NCBI GenBank assembly: GCA_024636855.1
Contig: JAGXGG010000034.1
Location: forward strand, 1 to 44,653
DNA from: Ignavibacteriota bacterium
Lineage (GTDB): Bacteria > Bacteroidota > Ignavibacteria > Kapaibacteriales > UBA2268
DNA length: 44,653 nt
Direction: 5' to 3'
Shown here: piece by piece, positions 34,201 to 41,953 of the stretch
Position numbering within the stretch: the stretch's first letter is position 1
Layout of the letters: each line of letters starts with the position of its first letter
Translations under genes and position numbers: made by a program
The notes under the pieces: model-generated
What the model was told of the DNA's origin: nothing
Seen by the model: only the letters and a program-made list of their open reading frames with translations
The model's database searches: none

Positions 34201-34837
34201 TCAAGAAGGTTCTGGTGGAAATTCACCTGGTATGAGTAACTCACCAGGAGGGATGGGCTTTTCGCAACAATTACAACAAGCTGCAGCACAACAACAGATG
34301 GTAAATAATTCTCTTCAGCAAATGATGCAACAAGGTCAACAGTCTGGAAAAGAAGGACAAAATGGCAGTGGTGGTAAATCTGAGATGCAAAAGCAATCAG
34401 AGTATGGACGTCTGAGAAATGAACAAGGAAATGCTAAAAAATCGATTGAAGAATTAGCTGAAGAACAAAAGAAATTCCAAAAGCAAGGTGGTAAGAAGGA
34501 TATAGATTTGGAAGAGATTGCTAAAGAAATGAAAGAAGTAATGTCTGACATGGAATCGGGAAATATTACTCAAGCTACAATAGAAAGACAAGAGAAAATA
34601 CTATCTAAATTGCTAGATGCCAATCGTTCTGAAAATGAACGTGATTTTGAAAAGAAAAGAGAAGCAAAATCTGGTAAACAGTATTCACAGAATAGCCCAG
34701 AGGCACTAAAGCTAAAAGAATATTTGAATAAAGTATCTGAGGACAAGCTCAAGAAATCTTTGAAATTAGGCTATACTAAAGATATGGAAGAATTGATAAA
34801 GAAATACTTTGATGAGTTAAAACAGAAATCTAATTAA
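31292..34837 (+). CDS. DUF4175-family membrane protein with very long coiled coil
   Basis: 1181 residues. Membrane spans lie at about 26-50, 60-80 and 155-176, then beta-rich Ig-like segments to about 530 (RPVVKRMTGKVSYPSYTGE, SPNITLINPTENVQLSENAL). From about 540 to 900 it is an almost unbroken Lys/Glu/Met-rich coiled coil. Residues 950-1040 are Gln/Gly/Met-rich, and a final charged helix ends LIKKYFDELKQKSN. It is probably an inner-membrane protein with a large periplasmic rod. DUF4175 and DUF4159 proteins tend to co-occur, which the adjacency here repeats. Its stop overlaps the convergent nadD by 4 nt. Confidence 0.82.
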   Translation: MNNSEIKYNSLIQRLKEAYNKQSTLDLVLHIVGGFSLISVIFVLVSLIEFFVNGSIEFRTDLFYAFIGLALATIITSFILYKRKYRIKEYDSILVTSNKVGNYFPQIRDKLTNALQIYNQVNTSQGISIDLANYELESISTKTQDYNFNDIIDRKKFKKFILLFLSIIFLGLVLTSLPNILLNPAANRVINYNKSFIPTAPFDIKLKNKSGNVLRGEDIEIVISSSGNSPDKLTLFIKEDNQDEYDELIIERNSEKEYVYKISSIKNSISYYASTQWYNSAIQTEIGKVNVSERPVVKRMTGKVSYPSYTGEKLIDFDINTADIVAINGSKISFNLESNKDIKKAFMIFNSESSVIDSNGIVNETISKSDTIELSVNKNKANLNFTIRKSGYYYFKLFDNNGVDNENPIKYSIIATTDNSPNITLINPTENVQLSENALIQIDTEIMDDFGFTNLRLNYKLVKSIYVAPSKDYKSVNISIKKNEKYQLASYMWDLNSMGISPEDEYEFYLEVFDNDIVNGPKSAKTRILSVRLPSLEEVIASSEQAQKEIEKDLSEVLKEAQELKKNMEELKQDLRKDFKKKEMNYEQKKKAEDIANKQKQISEDVKNLQEKINETAKEMHENKVLSPETLEKFMKLQELLKQVDMPELRKMQEKMNKELKDMTPQEMQKALEDMKFDEEQFQKSIERSMKILERMKAEQKTDAIKKMGEKLEKDLENLMNETEKSDSKDNKENEKLAKKQDNLNKDLDKLDNQMKELEDMLSKQEDMPMDKLDEANKELNKQETSEQMEKSEQNLQKGQKQEAQKNQQNAKQNMKKFNKKMSELKQEMENKVSRETLNTMKKAVQDMLQISKEQEQLKNQTNASNYNSPQLPEINNKQNKLNESLQRVANSLTQLSEKSFAVTPEMGKDIGKAMQEMNTAMSELAERRSSQAGKAQQQSMAKMNSAVSQMQGMLGQMQGQGKGQGQGKGQEGSGGNSPGMSNSPGGMGFSQQLQQAAAQQQMVNNSLQQMMQQGQQSGKEGQNGSGGKSEMQKQSEYGRLRNEQGNAKKSIEELAEEQKKFQKQGGKKDIDLEEIAKEMKEVMSDMESGNITQATIERQEKILSKLLDANRSENERDFEKKREAKSGKQYSQNSPEALKLKEYLNKVSEDKLKKSLKLGYTKDMEELIKKYFDELKQKSN
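34140..34415 (+). repeat. Low-complexity Gln/Gly/Met-rich region in the DUF4175 gene
   Basis: The DNA around 34165-34210 repeats short GGTCAAGGTAAGGG-like units that encode GQGKGQ motifs, followed by Gln-rich blocks (QQLQQAAAQQQ). The reading frame stays open throughout. Slippage-prone repeats like this may vary in length between strains. Confidence 0.55.
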
Positions 34838-35415
34838 TAAATATAATTTTTTAAAATATATGATTCAACTTCTGGATGAAGGTAATCGATATCTTTTTCA
34901 CCTTTTACAATCTTTTCTCTAATCGCAGATGCTGAAATTTCAATAAAAGGCATTTCCATATAAATTGCTTTCTTATAACTTTCGAACTCATAAGTTGGGA
35001 TTTTATAACCTTTTCTTAAAGCTACATAAATATCTGCATTATCTAATATAAACTGCCAGTTCTTCCAATTGTGGAAGTTCTCAGCTTGATCACCACCTAC
35101 TAATAAACATAGCTTATCAGCTGGATAAAGTCCTTTAAAATGCTGTATTGTTTGAAATGTATATGAAATTCCATTATTGTCTAATTCATATTCAGAGACG
35201 TCGAACAAAGGGCTATCTTGAATAGCAATCTTCACCATTTCTAATCTATGATTATTAGGAGCAATACTTTCATTAGTCTTAAAAGGGGAGACGTTGCAAG
35301 GAATAAATACGACTTTATCCGCAGAGTGCTGCTTTATAAAGTAATTAGCAACAGAAGTATGTGCTTCGTGTATGGGGTTGAAACTACCACCTAATAATCC
35401 AATTTTTTTGTTCAT
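34834..35415 (-). CDS. nadD: Nicotinate-nucleotide adenylyltransferase
   Basis: 193 residues. The nucleotidyltransferase motif GLLGGSFNPIHEAHT (6-20, GxFNPxHxxH) and the C-terminal ISASAIREKI (IS-x-T/S-x-IR) are present, with LLVGGDQAENFHNW between them. It makes nicotinate adenine dinucleotide for NAD synthesis. A strong hairpin terminator sits just upstream, its U-tract ending 5 nt before the ATG, so nadD is separated from nuoF. The 3' end overlaps the convergent DUF4175 gene by 4 nt. Confidence 0.93.
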   Translation of the reverse strand: MNKKIGLLGGSFNPIHEAHTSVANYFIKQHSADKVVFIPCNVSPFKTNESIAPNNHRLEMVKIAIQDSPLFDVSEYELDNNGISYTFQTIQHFKGLYPADKLCLLVGGDQAENFHNWKNWQFILDNADIYVALRKGYKIPTYEFESYKKAIYMEMPFIEISASAIREKIVKGEKDIDYLHPEVESYILKNYIY

Positions 35416-35420
35416 TTTAT

Positions 35421-35460
35421 AAAAAAAGGAAGTCAGATACTATCAATAACTAACTTCCTT
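35421..35460 (-). terminator. Intrinsic terminator after nuoF
   Basis: On the minus strand the stem AAGGAAGTTAG / CTGACTTCCTT (11 bp with one G-T pair, 13-nt loop) is followed by seven T. It lies about 30 nt after the nuoF stop and 5 nt before the nadD start. Confidence 0.85.
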
Positions 35461-35490
35461 AACTCTTTTTATTTAACTAATTAATATAAT

Positions 35491-36819
35491 CTAGCTTTCA
35501 TAAATCAATGTATCAGCTGTTGCTCTCTTAGCGTGGGCTATATTTGGTGCTTGGAAAACTCTAGTAGCTTTTACTTTTGCTTCAAATTCACTTCGGAATT
35601 TATTAACAAAACCTCTAACTGCCCAAGCTGCTGCATCACCTAATGCACATATCGTATTACCTTCGATATTATTACATACTGAAATTAATAAATCTAAATC
35701 TTTAGAAGTACCTTCACCTTTGTCAATACGCTTCAAAGTCTTTTCCATCCATCCACAACCTTCACGGCAAGGAGTACATTGACCACAAGACTCATGGTGG
35801 TAGAAATGAGCAATACGTAGAGTTACTTTAACTAGGTCAGTGTCTTCATCCATAACCATTACACCTGCAGTACCTATATGAGTACCAACTTTCTTCAATG
35901 ATTCCTCATCCATTTGGACGTCTAATTCATCAGCTGATAGTACTGGCATAGAAGATCCACCAGGTATTATGGCTTTTATATTCTTACCACCTATTACACC
36001 ACCGCATACATCGTATATAAGACTTCTTAGTGTTATACCAGTTTCAAGCTCATAAACACCAGGTTTATTAACGTGACCACTAACACCATAAAGTAATGTA
36101 CCAGGGTGTCCTGGTGCACCTAACCCAGCATAAGTTTCTGGGCCAATCTCAAATATCTTTGGTATTGCAGCAATTGTTTCAACGTTATTAACAGTTGTAG
36201 GCATACCCCACAACCCAACTTGAGCTGGGAATGGTGGCTTGAATCGTGGATAACCTCTATTGCCTTCTAATGAATTCATCAAAGAAGTTTCTTCACCACA
36301 TATATAAGCACCAGCTCCACTATGAACATATACGTCCATTGCAAAGTCAGTTCCAAATTTCTCTTTCATCTTTTCGCCAAAGTATCCAGCTTCATAAGCT
36401 TCATCTACTGCAGCTTGCATTAATTTATTCCAAAGGTAATACTCACCACGTATATAAATATATGCAGCTTTTAAGTTCATAGCTTTACCAGCTATCAATA
36501 TACCTTCTAATAGTAGATGCGGATTAAATTCAAATATTCTTCTATCTTTGAATGAACCTGGTTCTGCTTCGTCACCATTTACAGCTAGATAATTAGGCTT
36601 CTCTATACCATCTGGCATAAATGACCATTTCAATCCAGTAGGGAAACAAGCTCCACCACGTCCACGAAGATTAGATTTTTTTACAATATCTATAATTTCA
36701 GATTTCTCCATTTTTAGAGCCTTTCTAGCTTGTTGGTATCCACCATTTTGCTCGAAAATTTCTAATTTATGAAGATCTTTTATTTCTGGTAATAATAGTT
36801 TTGGGTTCTTTTCCATCAT
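35491..36819 (-). CDS. nuoF: NADH-quinone oxidoreductase subunit F (NuoF)
   Basis: 442 residues. The FMN-binding loop is GRGGACFPTGLKWSF at 53-67, NADH contacts include NGDEAEPGSFKDR, and further on AGAYICGEETSL occurs. The N3 4Fe-4S cluster motif ESCGQCTPCREGC is near 343-353, with the fourth Cys in NTICALGDAAAWAV. It is the NADH-oxidising entry subunit of complex I. No nuoE or nuoG lies beside it; it is followed by a terminator, and 61 nt separate it from valS upstream. Related flavoproteins of hydrogenases have the same fold, but the length and lack of extra ferredoxin domains fit NuoF. Confidence 0.9.
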   Translation of the reverse strand: MMEKNPKLLLPEIKDLHKLEIFEQNGGYQQARKALKMEKSEIIDIVKKSNLRGRGGACFPTGLKWSFMPDGIEKPNYLAVNGDEAEPGSFKDRRIFEFNPHLLLEGILIAGKAMNLKAAYIYIRGEYYLWNKLMQAAVDEAYEAGYFGEKMKEKFGTDFAMDVYVHSGAGAYICGEETSLMNSLEGNRGYPRFKPPFPAQVGLWGMPTTVNNVETIAAIPKIFEIGPETYAGLGAPGHPGTLLYGVSGHVNKPGVYELETGITLRSLIYDVCGGVIGGKNIKAIIPGGSSMPVLSADELDVQMDEESLKKVGTHIGTAGVMVMDEDTDLVKVTLRIAHFYHHESCGQCTPCREGCGWMEKTLKRIDKGEGTSKDLDLLISVCNNIEGNTICALGDAAAWAVRGFVNKFRSEFEAKVKATRVFQAPNIAHAKRATADTLIYES

Positions 36820-36880
36820 TTTTCAGATTATGTTATTATTCAGTTGTCAATATAATACTTATTGCTTAAATCTCTAAATC

Positions 36881-39565
36881 TTATGAGAATGAAATTAAAC
36901 TTTCTTTCAATTGTTCTATTTTCTCACTCATATCACTTAGTTTCTTTCTTTCCATTTCTACTACTTTAGCAGGGGCATTATCCACGAAACTAGAATTTGA
37001 AAGTTTCTTATTTATCCCGATTACTTGGCCTTCTAACCTTTTTATTTCATTTGTTAGTCTTTCCTTTTCTTGCTCTGGATCGACTGCATCACCAACAAAT
37101 AAATTTATTTCTGCAAAGTTAGTAACCCCTTTTATTGATGTCTCTTCAGAGGATTCATTAAGAATAATTTCGGTTGACTTTGTTAGTTCTTTCAAAAGAT
37201 TAAGATTAGACTCTATTAGTTGAGTTACTTCATTATTTGTAGATATTCCTATTTTAAGTCTTTGCTCTGCAGAAATACTAGGAGTACTTGATTTAAGACT
37301 TCTAGTAGTCTCAACTATATTCATTAGCTTTTCGAAATCATCAATTGTTATTTGAGAAATTACAGATTTATCTGACTTAATCAATTGTTGAGTAGATATA
37401 CTCTCATTAACATCTATCTTGTTAAGTAAATGCCATAACTCTTCAGTTATAAAAGGCATTACGGGGTGAAGTAATTTTAATACTTCATTAAATATATTTA
37501 TAGCAAAAGCTAATTTTTTCTTATTTAATTCATCAGAATTCGAATACGATTCGATTTTTAGTGATTCGATATACCAGCCACAGTAATCAGACCATATAAA
37601 ATCATAAAGTGTTTTAGAGTATTCTGTCACTTTGAAATTATTTAGGCAATCATCTATTTTAAGAATTGACTCGTGGAGTTTAGATTGTATCCATTTATCA
37701 GAAAGTGATAATTCACTTTCATTTGGCAGTTCATTAGTATTACCAAATTGCTCTGCTTTCATATTAAGGAATCGACCAGCATTCCATAACTTATTAGCAA
37801 AATTACGTCCTACTTCCATAGATGGTATGTCTTGAGCTTCAAGATCCACTTCCATTCTAACATCTTGTCCTAGTGGTGCAAGATAAAGAATAGTAAAACG
37901 AACAGCATCAGCTCCATATTTATCCATCACATTTAGCGGGTCTGGTGAATTACCTAATGATTTGGATAACTTACGACCTTGACCATCTCTAATTAGACTA
38001 GTGAAGTAAACATTTTTAAATGGAATCTCATCTTTAACATTTTTCGATGCCATTACCATACGAGCAACCCAAAAGAATATAATATCGGGTCCAGTTACTA
38101 GTAAATCTGTTGGCGAGAACTTCAACATAGTTGGGTTATCTAGATTCTCGTTACCATTTTCATCAAACCATCCCATTGTAGTGAGTGGCCATAACCAAGA
38201 AGAGAACCAAGTATCTAGGACATCTTCATCTTGACTCAAAATAGCGTTTGGTGCTAACTTAAGTTTCGTTCTAGCTTCATCTTCATTTCTAGCAGCAGTA
38301 TGATTACCATTCTCATCATAGAATACTGGAATTCTATGACCCCACCATAATTGACGAGAAATACACCAATCACGGATATTATTCATCCAATGCTCATAAG
38401 TTTTTACCCAATGATTAGGGTGAAATTTGATTTCACCTTCTTGTACGACTTTCAATGCCTGCTCAGCAAGTGGCTTCATATTAACAAACCATTGGTCTGA
38501 TAAATAAGGCTCTATTGGTTCGCCACCTCTTTGTGAAAACCCAACATTGTGAGAGTAATCGTCTATTTTTTCCATTAATCCAGCTTCTTCCAAATCTTTA
38601 ATAACCTCTTTCCTTGCTTCGAACCTATCTAGATTAGCATATTTGCCTGCTAATTCATTCATAGTACCATCAGGATTGATTGTATTTATCGATTCTAGAT
38701 TATGCCTTTTACCAATTTCAAAGTCATTAGGATCATGTGCTGGAGTTATTTTTACGCAACCTGTTCCAAATTCTGGGTCAGCATAATCATCTCCTATTAT
38801 CTCAACTTCACGATTTACTAGAGGTACTACAACTTTTTGACCAATTAACTTTTTATATCTAATATCATTTGGGTTTACAGCTACAGCTATATCACCAAAA
38901 ATAGTTTCAGGTCTTACAGTTGCAACTTTTAAATAACTATCAGTACCTTTGAAGTAATACTTCATTGTATACAATTTTCCGTGTACTTCCTTAAACTCAA
39001 CTTCTTCATCAGAAAGAGCAGTTTGAGCTAGGGGGGACCAATTAATAATTCTTTTACCTTTATATATGAGTCCTTCGTCATATAATCTAATGAACATTTC
39101 TTCTACAGCTCTTGAAGCTGATTCATCCATAGTAAATAACGTTCTATCCCAATCGCAAGAAATACCAAGCCTTTTTAACTGCTCTAGTATTATTCCACCG
39201 TACTCTTCTTTCCAATCCCAAACTTTATCTATAAATTTCTCTCTGCCCAAATCATATCTAGTCAACCCTTCTTCTTTTAGTTTTTGTTCTACTTTTGTTT
39301 GAGTCGCTATACCAGCATGATCCATACCCGGAAACCAAACAACTTCTTTACCCTTCATACGCATTCTTCTAATGAACAAATCTTGTAGAGTATGGTTAAG
39401 TACGTGCCCAAAGTGCAACATACCCGTTACATTTGGGGGAGGCATAAGAATAGAGTAAGGTTCTTTGTCAGAATTCTCATCAGCTTTGAATATTTTATTA
39501 TCTTCCCATTTCTGGTACCAGTTCTTTTCTCTTTCTTTAAAATTGAAGTTCTTATCGAATTGCAT
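36881..39565 (-). CDS. valS: Valyl-tRNA synthetase
   Basis: 894 residues, full length. The class I signature HFGH is at 51-54 (PPPNVTGMLHFGH) and KLSKS near 533 (GRKLSKSLGNSPDPL). The anticodon-binding domain and the C-terminal coiled-coil arm of ValRS follow (ERLTNEIKRLEGQVIGINKK). It charges tRNA-Val. A TAATTTTG promoter element lies 38 nt upstream. No T-box or other leader structure is visible. Confidence 0.97.
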   Translation of the reverse strand: MQFDKNFNFKEREKNWYQKWEDNKIFKADENSDKEPYSILMPPPNVTGMLHFGHVLNHTLQDLFIRRMRMKGKEVVWFPGMDHAGIATQTKVEQKLKEEGLTRYDLGREKFIDKVWDWKEEYGGIILEQLKRLGISCDWDRTLFTMDESASRAVEEMFIRLYDEGLIYKGKRIINWSPLAQTALSDEEVEFKEVHGKLYTMKYYFKGTDSYLKVATVRPETIFGDIAVAVNPNDIRYKKLIGQKVVVPLVNREVEIIGDDYADPEFGTGCVKITPAHDPNDFEIGKRHNLESINTINPDGTMNELAGKYANLDRFEARKEVIKDLEEAGLMEKIDDYSHNVGFSQRGGEPIEPYLSDQWFVNMKPLAEQALKVVQEGEIKFHPNHWVKTYEHWMNNIRDWCISRQLWWGHRIPVFYDENGNHTAARNEDEARTKLKLAPNAILSQDEDVLDTWFSSWLWPLTTMGWFDENGNENLDNPTMLKFSPTDLLVTGPDIIFFWVARMVMASKNVKDEIPFKNVYFTSLIRDGQGRKLSKSLGNSPDPLNVMDKYGADAVRFTILYLAPLGQDVRMEVDLEAQDIPSMEVGRNFANKLWNAGRFLNMKAEQFGNTNELPNESELSLSDKWIQSKLHESILKIDDCLNNFKVTEYSKTLYDFIWSDYCGWYIESLKIESYSNSDELNKKKLAFAINIFNEVLKLLHPVMPFITEELWHLLNKIDVNESISTQQLIKSDKSVISQITIDDFEKLMNIVETTRSLKSSTPSISAEQRLKIGISTNNEVTQLIESNLNLLKELTKSTEIILNESSEETSIKGVTNFAEINLFVGDAVDPEQEKERLTNEIKRLEGQVIGINKKLSNSSFVDNAPAKVVEMERKKLSDMSEKIEQLKESLISFS

Positions 39566-39603
39566 AAGGATTTACGTTTAGTATATTTATTAATTTATTT
39601 GTA

Positions 39604-39611
39604 CAAAATTA
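39604..39611 (-). promoter_or_regulatory. Candidate -7 element (TAATTTTG) for valS
   Basis: TAATTTTG on the minus strand matches TAnnTTTG, in the 208-nt divergent gap between valS and the small lipoprotein gene; the implied leader is about 34 nt. I see no other clear signal in this gap apart from the lipoprotein ribosome binding site. Confidence 0.38.
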
Positions 39612-39761
39612 ATTAAAATAGGTCTTATATTTAATATTGTTAAGAAAAACAGTCATTGTTAAAATATTTTGATAACTAAATAGACTATTTAACTAGTAAT
39701 TAAACATACTTTTTGCGATATTTGAAAAAATACTATGTAACATTTATTAATTAATGATATC

Positions 39762-39767
39762 GGAGGA
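39762..39767 (+). promoter_or_regulatory. Strong Shine-Dalgarno site (GGAGGA) of the small lipoprotein gene
   Basis: GGAGGA lies 6 nt before the ATG at 39774. Most starts in this window lack such a site, so this gene is probably translated at a high level. Confidence 0.75.
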
Positions 39768-39773
39768 TACATT

Positions 39774-40070
39774 ATGTTATCCAATAAAGTAGTAAAAACA
39801 ACTGCTGCAGCGATTATTTTCGCAGCTTCTAGTTTGTTTTTGACTGATTGTACAAGCATGATAACTGAAGAACAGTTGGCTATGCTACAAGATCTAAGAC
39901 GCCAAGAAGCGCAGCTTACAGAGAATATACAAACGGCAAAGGCTGATTTGAATAAATTGAAATCTGAGCTAAAAAGTAGAGAGTCTGAGTTAAACGATTG
40001 TAATGAGAAGACTCAGTTTGTTAAAGATAAATTGTCTCAATGGCCTAACGTTTGGCCTGATAACAATTAA
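39774..40070 (+). CDS. Small coiled-coil envelope protein, probable lipoprotein
   Basis: 98 residues. A signal segment (about 8-24) ends FLTDC with Cys26; the Asp just before Cys is unusual for a lipobox, so lipidation is likely but not certain. Residues 30-85 are one heptad-like helix (LQDLRRQEAQLTENIQ, LNKLKSELKSRESELNDCNE), with a second Cys at 76. The end is WPNVWPDNN. The next gene product carries a similar LxDCN motif in its coiled coil and a WPKIW sequence in its LysM domain, so the pair may be related and may interact. It resembles small Lpp-like rods in overall form only. Confidence 0.8.
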   Translation: MLSNKVVKTTAAAIIFAASSLFLTDCTSMITEEQLAMLQDLRRQEAQLTENIQTAKADLNKLKSELKSRESELNDCNEKTQFVKDKLSQWPNVWPDNN

Positions 40071-40108
40071 TTTACTTTTATTCAGTATAACAATTATTTA
40101 GAGGAAAA

Positions 40109-40897
40109 ATGAAAAACTTATTAATTATACTATTGTTCTCAGTTTTAGCTGGCGGTCATTTGATAGCTCAAATGCCTCCTGCATCAAAACCTGATTTAGA
40201 ACTTACAGAAGATGAAGCAACACTTAGAATTAATGATTACAAATCAAAAATCAAAAGTTTAGAAGACCAATTAGCTTCAGTTAAAGGCGACCAAGATGAT
40301 ATCAAAGCAAAAATTGCTGACACTAAAAAGCAATTAGAAGATTGTAATGATGCATTGATGAAATTAGTCGGCGCTAATGCTGCTGATTTAGAAGCTTTCA
40401 AACAAAAGCTAGGTCAATTAGAAGGAAAAGTTAGAGAAATGCAAAGATTGTCTAATGATGAACTTGCTGACAAAAGATCAGAAGTTGAAGAATTAGATAG
40501 ACAATATATGGAATTAAGAAATAATAAAATTTCTTTATTACCAGACATTTACCCTAGAATGGTAAAATTAGGTAAAGATATTAAAGGTCTTTATAGAGAA
40601 AAGAAAATTACTACTTATACAGTTGGTACTTGGGCAGAAAACAGAGACTGTCTATGGAACATAGCTGGTAATACTGAAATCTATGGCGATCCTAATCAAT
40701 GGCCTAAAATATGGCAAGCTAATACTGGCTTGATAAGAAATCCTGATGTTATCCAACCAGGATGGGTACTTTCTATTCCTCCTAAAGGACCAAAAAATCC
40801 TGAAGAGTTAAAAGCAGAAAGAAAATATTACAGAATGAAGAAAGAAGCTACTGAAAGCAATGCTACAACTGGTGGCACTGGTACAGATGGTCAATAA
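40109..40897 (+). CDS. Secreted coiled-coil protein with LysM domain
   Basis: 262 residues. The signal peptide is at 1-20 (LAGGHLIAQ). A long coiled coil at about 33-137 contains Cys79 in LEDCNDA. A LysM-type peptidoglycan-binding domain at about 168-224 reads YTVGTWAENRDCLWNIAG, then DPNQWPKIWQAN and IQPGWVLSIP. A charged, Thr/Gly-rich tail follows. GAGGA lies 3 nt before the ATG. It lies 38 nt after the small lipoprotein gene, and a terminator follows, so the two form a transcription unit. An inferred role is linking outer membrane or surface structures to the cell wall. Confidence 0.87.
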   Translation: MKNLLIILLFSVLAGGHLIAQMPPASKPDLELTEDEATLRINDYKSKIKSLEDQLASVKGDQDDIKAKIADTKKQLEDCNDALMKLVGANAADLEAFKQKLGQLEGKVREMQRLSNDELADKRSEVEELDRQYMELRNNKISLLPDIYPRMVKLGKDIKGLYREKKITTYTVGTWAENRDCLWNIAGNTEIYGDPNQWPKIWQANTGLIRNPDVIQPGWVLSIPPKGPKNPEELKAERKYYRMKKEATESNATTGGTGTDGQ

Positions 40898-40921
40898 TTC
40901 AATCAAAATTTGAGTATTTAT

Positions 40922-40960
40922 AGGCCTCATAGAAGATTTTATCTTCGATGAGGCCTTTTT
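40922..40960 (+). terminator. Intrinsic terminator after the LysM gene
   Basis: A long hairpin: outer arms AGGCCTCAT / ATGAGGCCT and inner arms GAAGAT / ATCTTC around a TTT loop, followed by five T. It lies 25 nt after the LysM stop and 27 nt before phoH. Confidence 0.88.
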
Positions 40961-40987
40961 ATTTATAATAATTGAGTAAAAATATTT

Positions 40988-41953
40988 ATGTCTGAAATCG
41001 TAAAATACATAAATCTAGATGATACTGATTTAGTATCTGTATTTGGTACAAATGATTCATTATTAAACCTTATAGAGGCTGCCTTTGAATCTACGATCTT
41101 TGTGAGAGGAAACCAAATTGTAATTACAGGTAAAGAAAATGAAGTAAAAATTCTTGATTCCATATTCAAAGAATTACTTTACATGTTAAAGAAGAATGGA
41201 GTACTTAACGATACAGATGTAAAAACAGTCATACAACTCACTACAGTTAATAAATCAGAACCTGAAACATTCTCAATTAAAAATGATGATAATGTAGTTT
41301 ATAAAGGTTTTAAAAATCAAATCCGTACAAAAACCAAAACTCAAATAGAATATTTTCAAAAAGTAAAACAAAATGATGTAGTTTTTTCAATTGGACCAGC
41401 CGGAACAGGTAAAACATTCCTAGCTGTCGCAATGGCGCTTAGAGAGCTAAAACTTAATGAAGTTAAAAGGATTGTATTAACTAGACCCGCAGTAGAAGCA
41501 GGGGAGTCTCTAGGGTTTTTGCCGGGGGATTTGCAAGAAAAGATAGATCCATATCTACGACCATTGACTGACGCTCTTCAATACATGCTCTCGCCTGAGA
41601 AATATAAGATTATGAAAGAGAGAAATATTATTGAAATTAATCCTTTAGCATATATGAGAGGTAGAACTCTTAATAATGCATTTGTGATACTTGATGAAGC
41701 TCAGAACTCCACAGAAACTCAAATGAAGATGTTTCTAACACGTTTAGGTATAGGCTCAAAAGCAATAATAACTGGTGACACTACACAAATTGATCTACCT
41801 AGAAACAAAAAATCGGGACTTATATCTGCACAAAGAATTCTTAAAAATATAGATGGAATTGATTTTGTTTATTTTAATGAACACGATGTTGTTCGTCATA
41901 GATTAGTAGCAGAAATCATAAAGGCTTATGATAGAGATTTGACTGAAAAATAG
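40988..41953 (+). CDS. PhoH-family ATPase
   Basis: 321 residues. An N-terminal KH-like segment is followed by the PhoH ATPase core: Walker A GPAGTGKT at 136-143, VKRIVLTRPAVEAGESLGFL, the GDLQEKIDPYLRPL segment, Walker B VILDEAQNS, and ITGDTTQIDLP. This is the PhoH/YbeZ type, which acts in RNA metabolism with YbeY in many bacteria. No ybeY is adjacent. A terminator precedes it, so it should have its own promoter. Confidence 0.93.
   Translation: MSEIVKYINLDDTDLVSVFGTNDSLLNLIEAAFESTIFVRGNQIVITGKENEVKILDSIFKELLYMLKKNGVLNDTDVKTVIQLTTVNKSEPETFSIKNDDNVVYKGFKNQIRTKTKTQIEYFQKVKQNDVVFSIGPAGTGKTFLAVAMALRELKLNEVKRIVLTRPAVEAGESLGFLPGDLQEKIDPYLRPLTDALQYMLSPEKYKIMKERNIIEINPLAYMRGRTLNNAFVILDEAQNSTETQMKMFLTRLGIGSKAIITGDTTQIDLPRNKKSGLISAQRILKNIDGIDFVYFNEHDVVRHRLVAEIIKAYDRDLTEK

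Noticed and set aside
34165-34210. Tandem GGTCAAGG-like units considered as a regulatory or CRISPR-like repeat
   Set aside because: The units are very short, in frame and encode GQG/KGQ residues; ordinary low-complexity coding sequence.
33213-34752. Several open frames of 60-87 codons on the minus strand inside the DUF4175 gene
   Set aside because: They mirror the repetitive Lys/Glu/Gln codons of the coiled coil and have no recognisable domains; they are shadows.
39567-39773. Possible T-box, riboswitch or small RNA in the 207-nt gap between valS and the lipoprotein gene
   Set aside because: No stable stem, T-box core or tRNA-like fold is seen; only a promoter-like element and a Shine-Dalgarno site.
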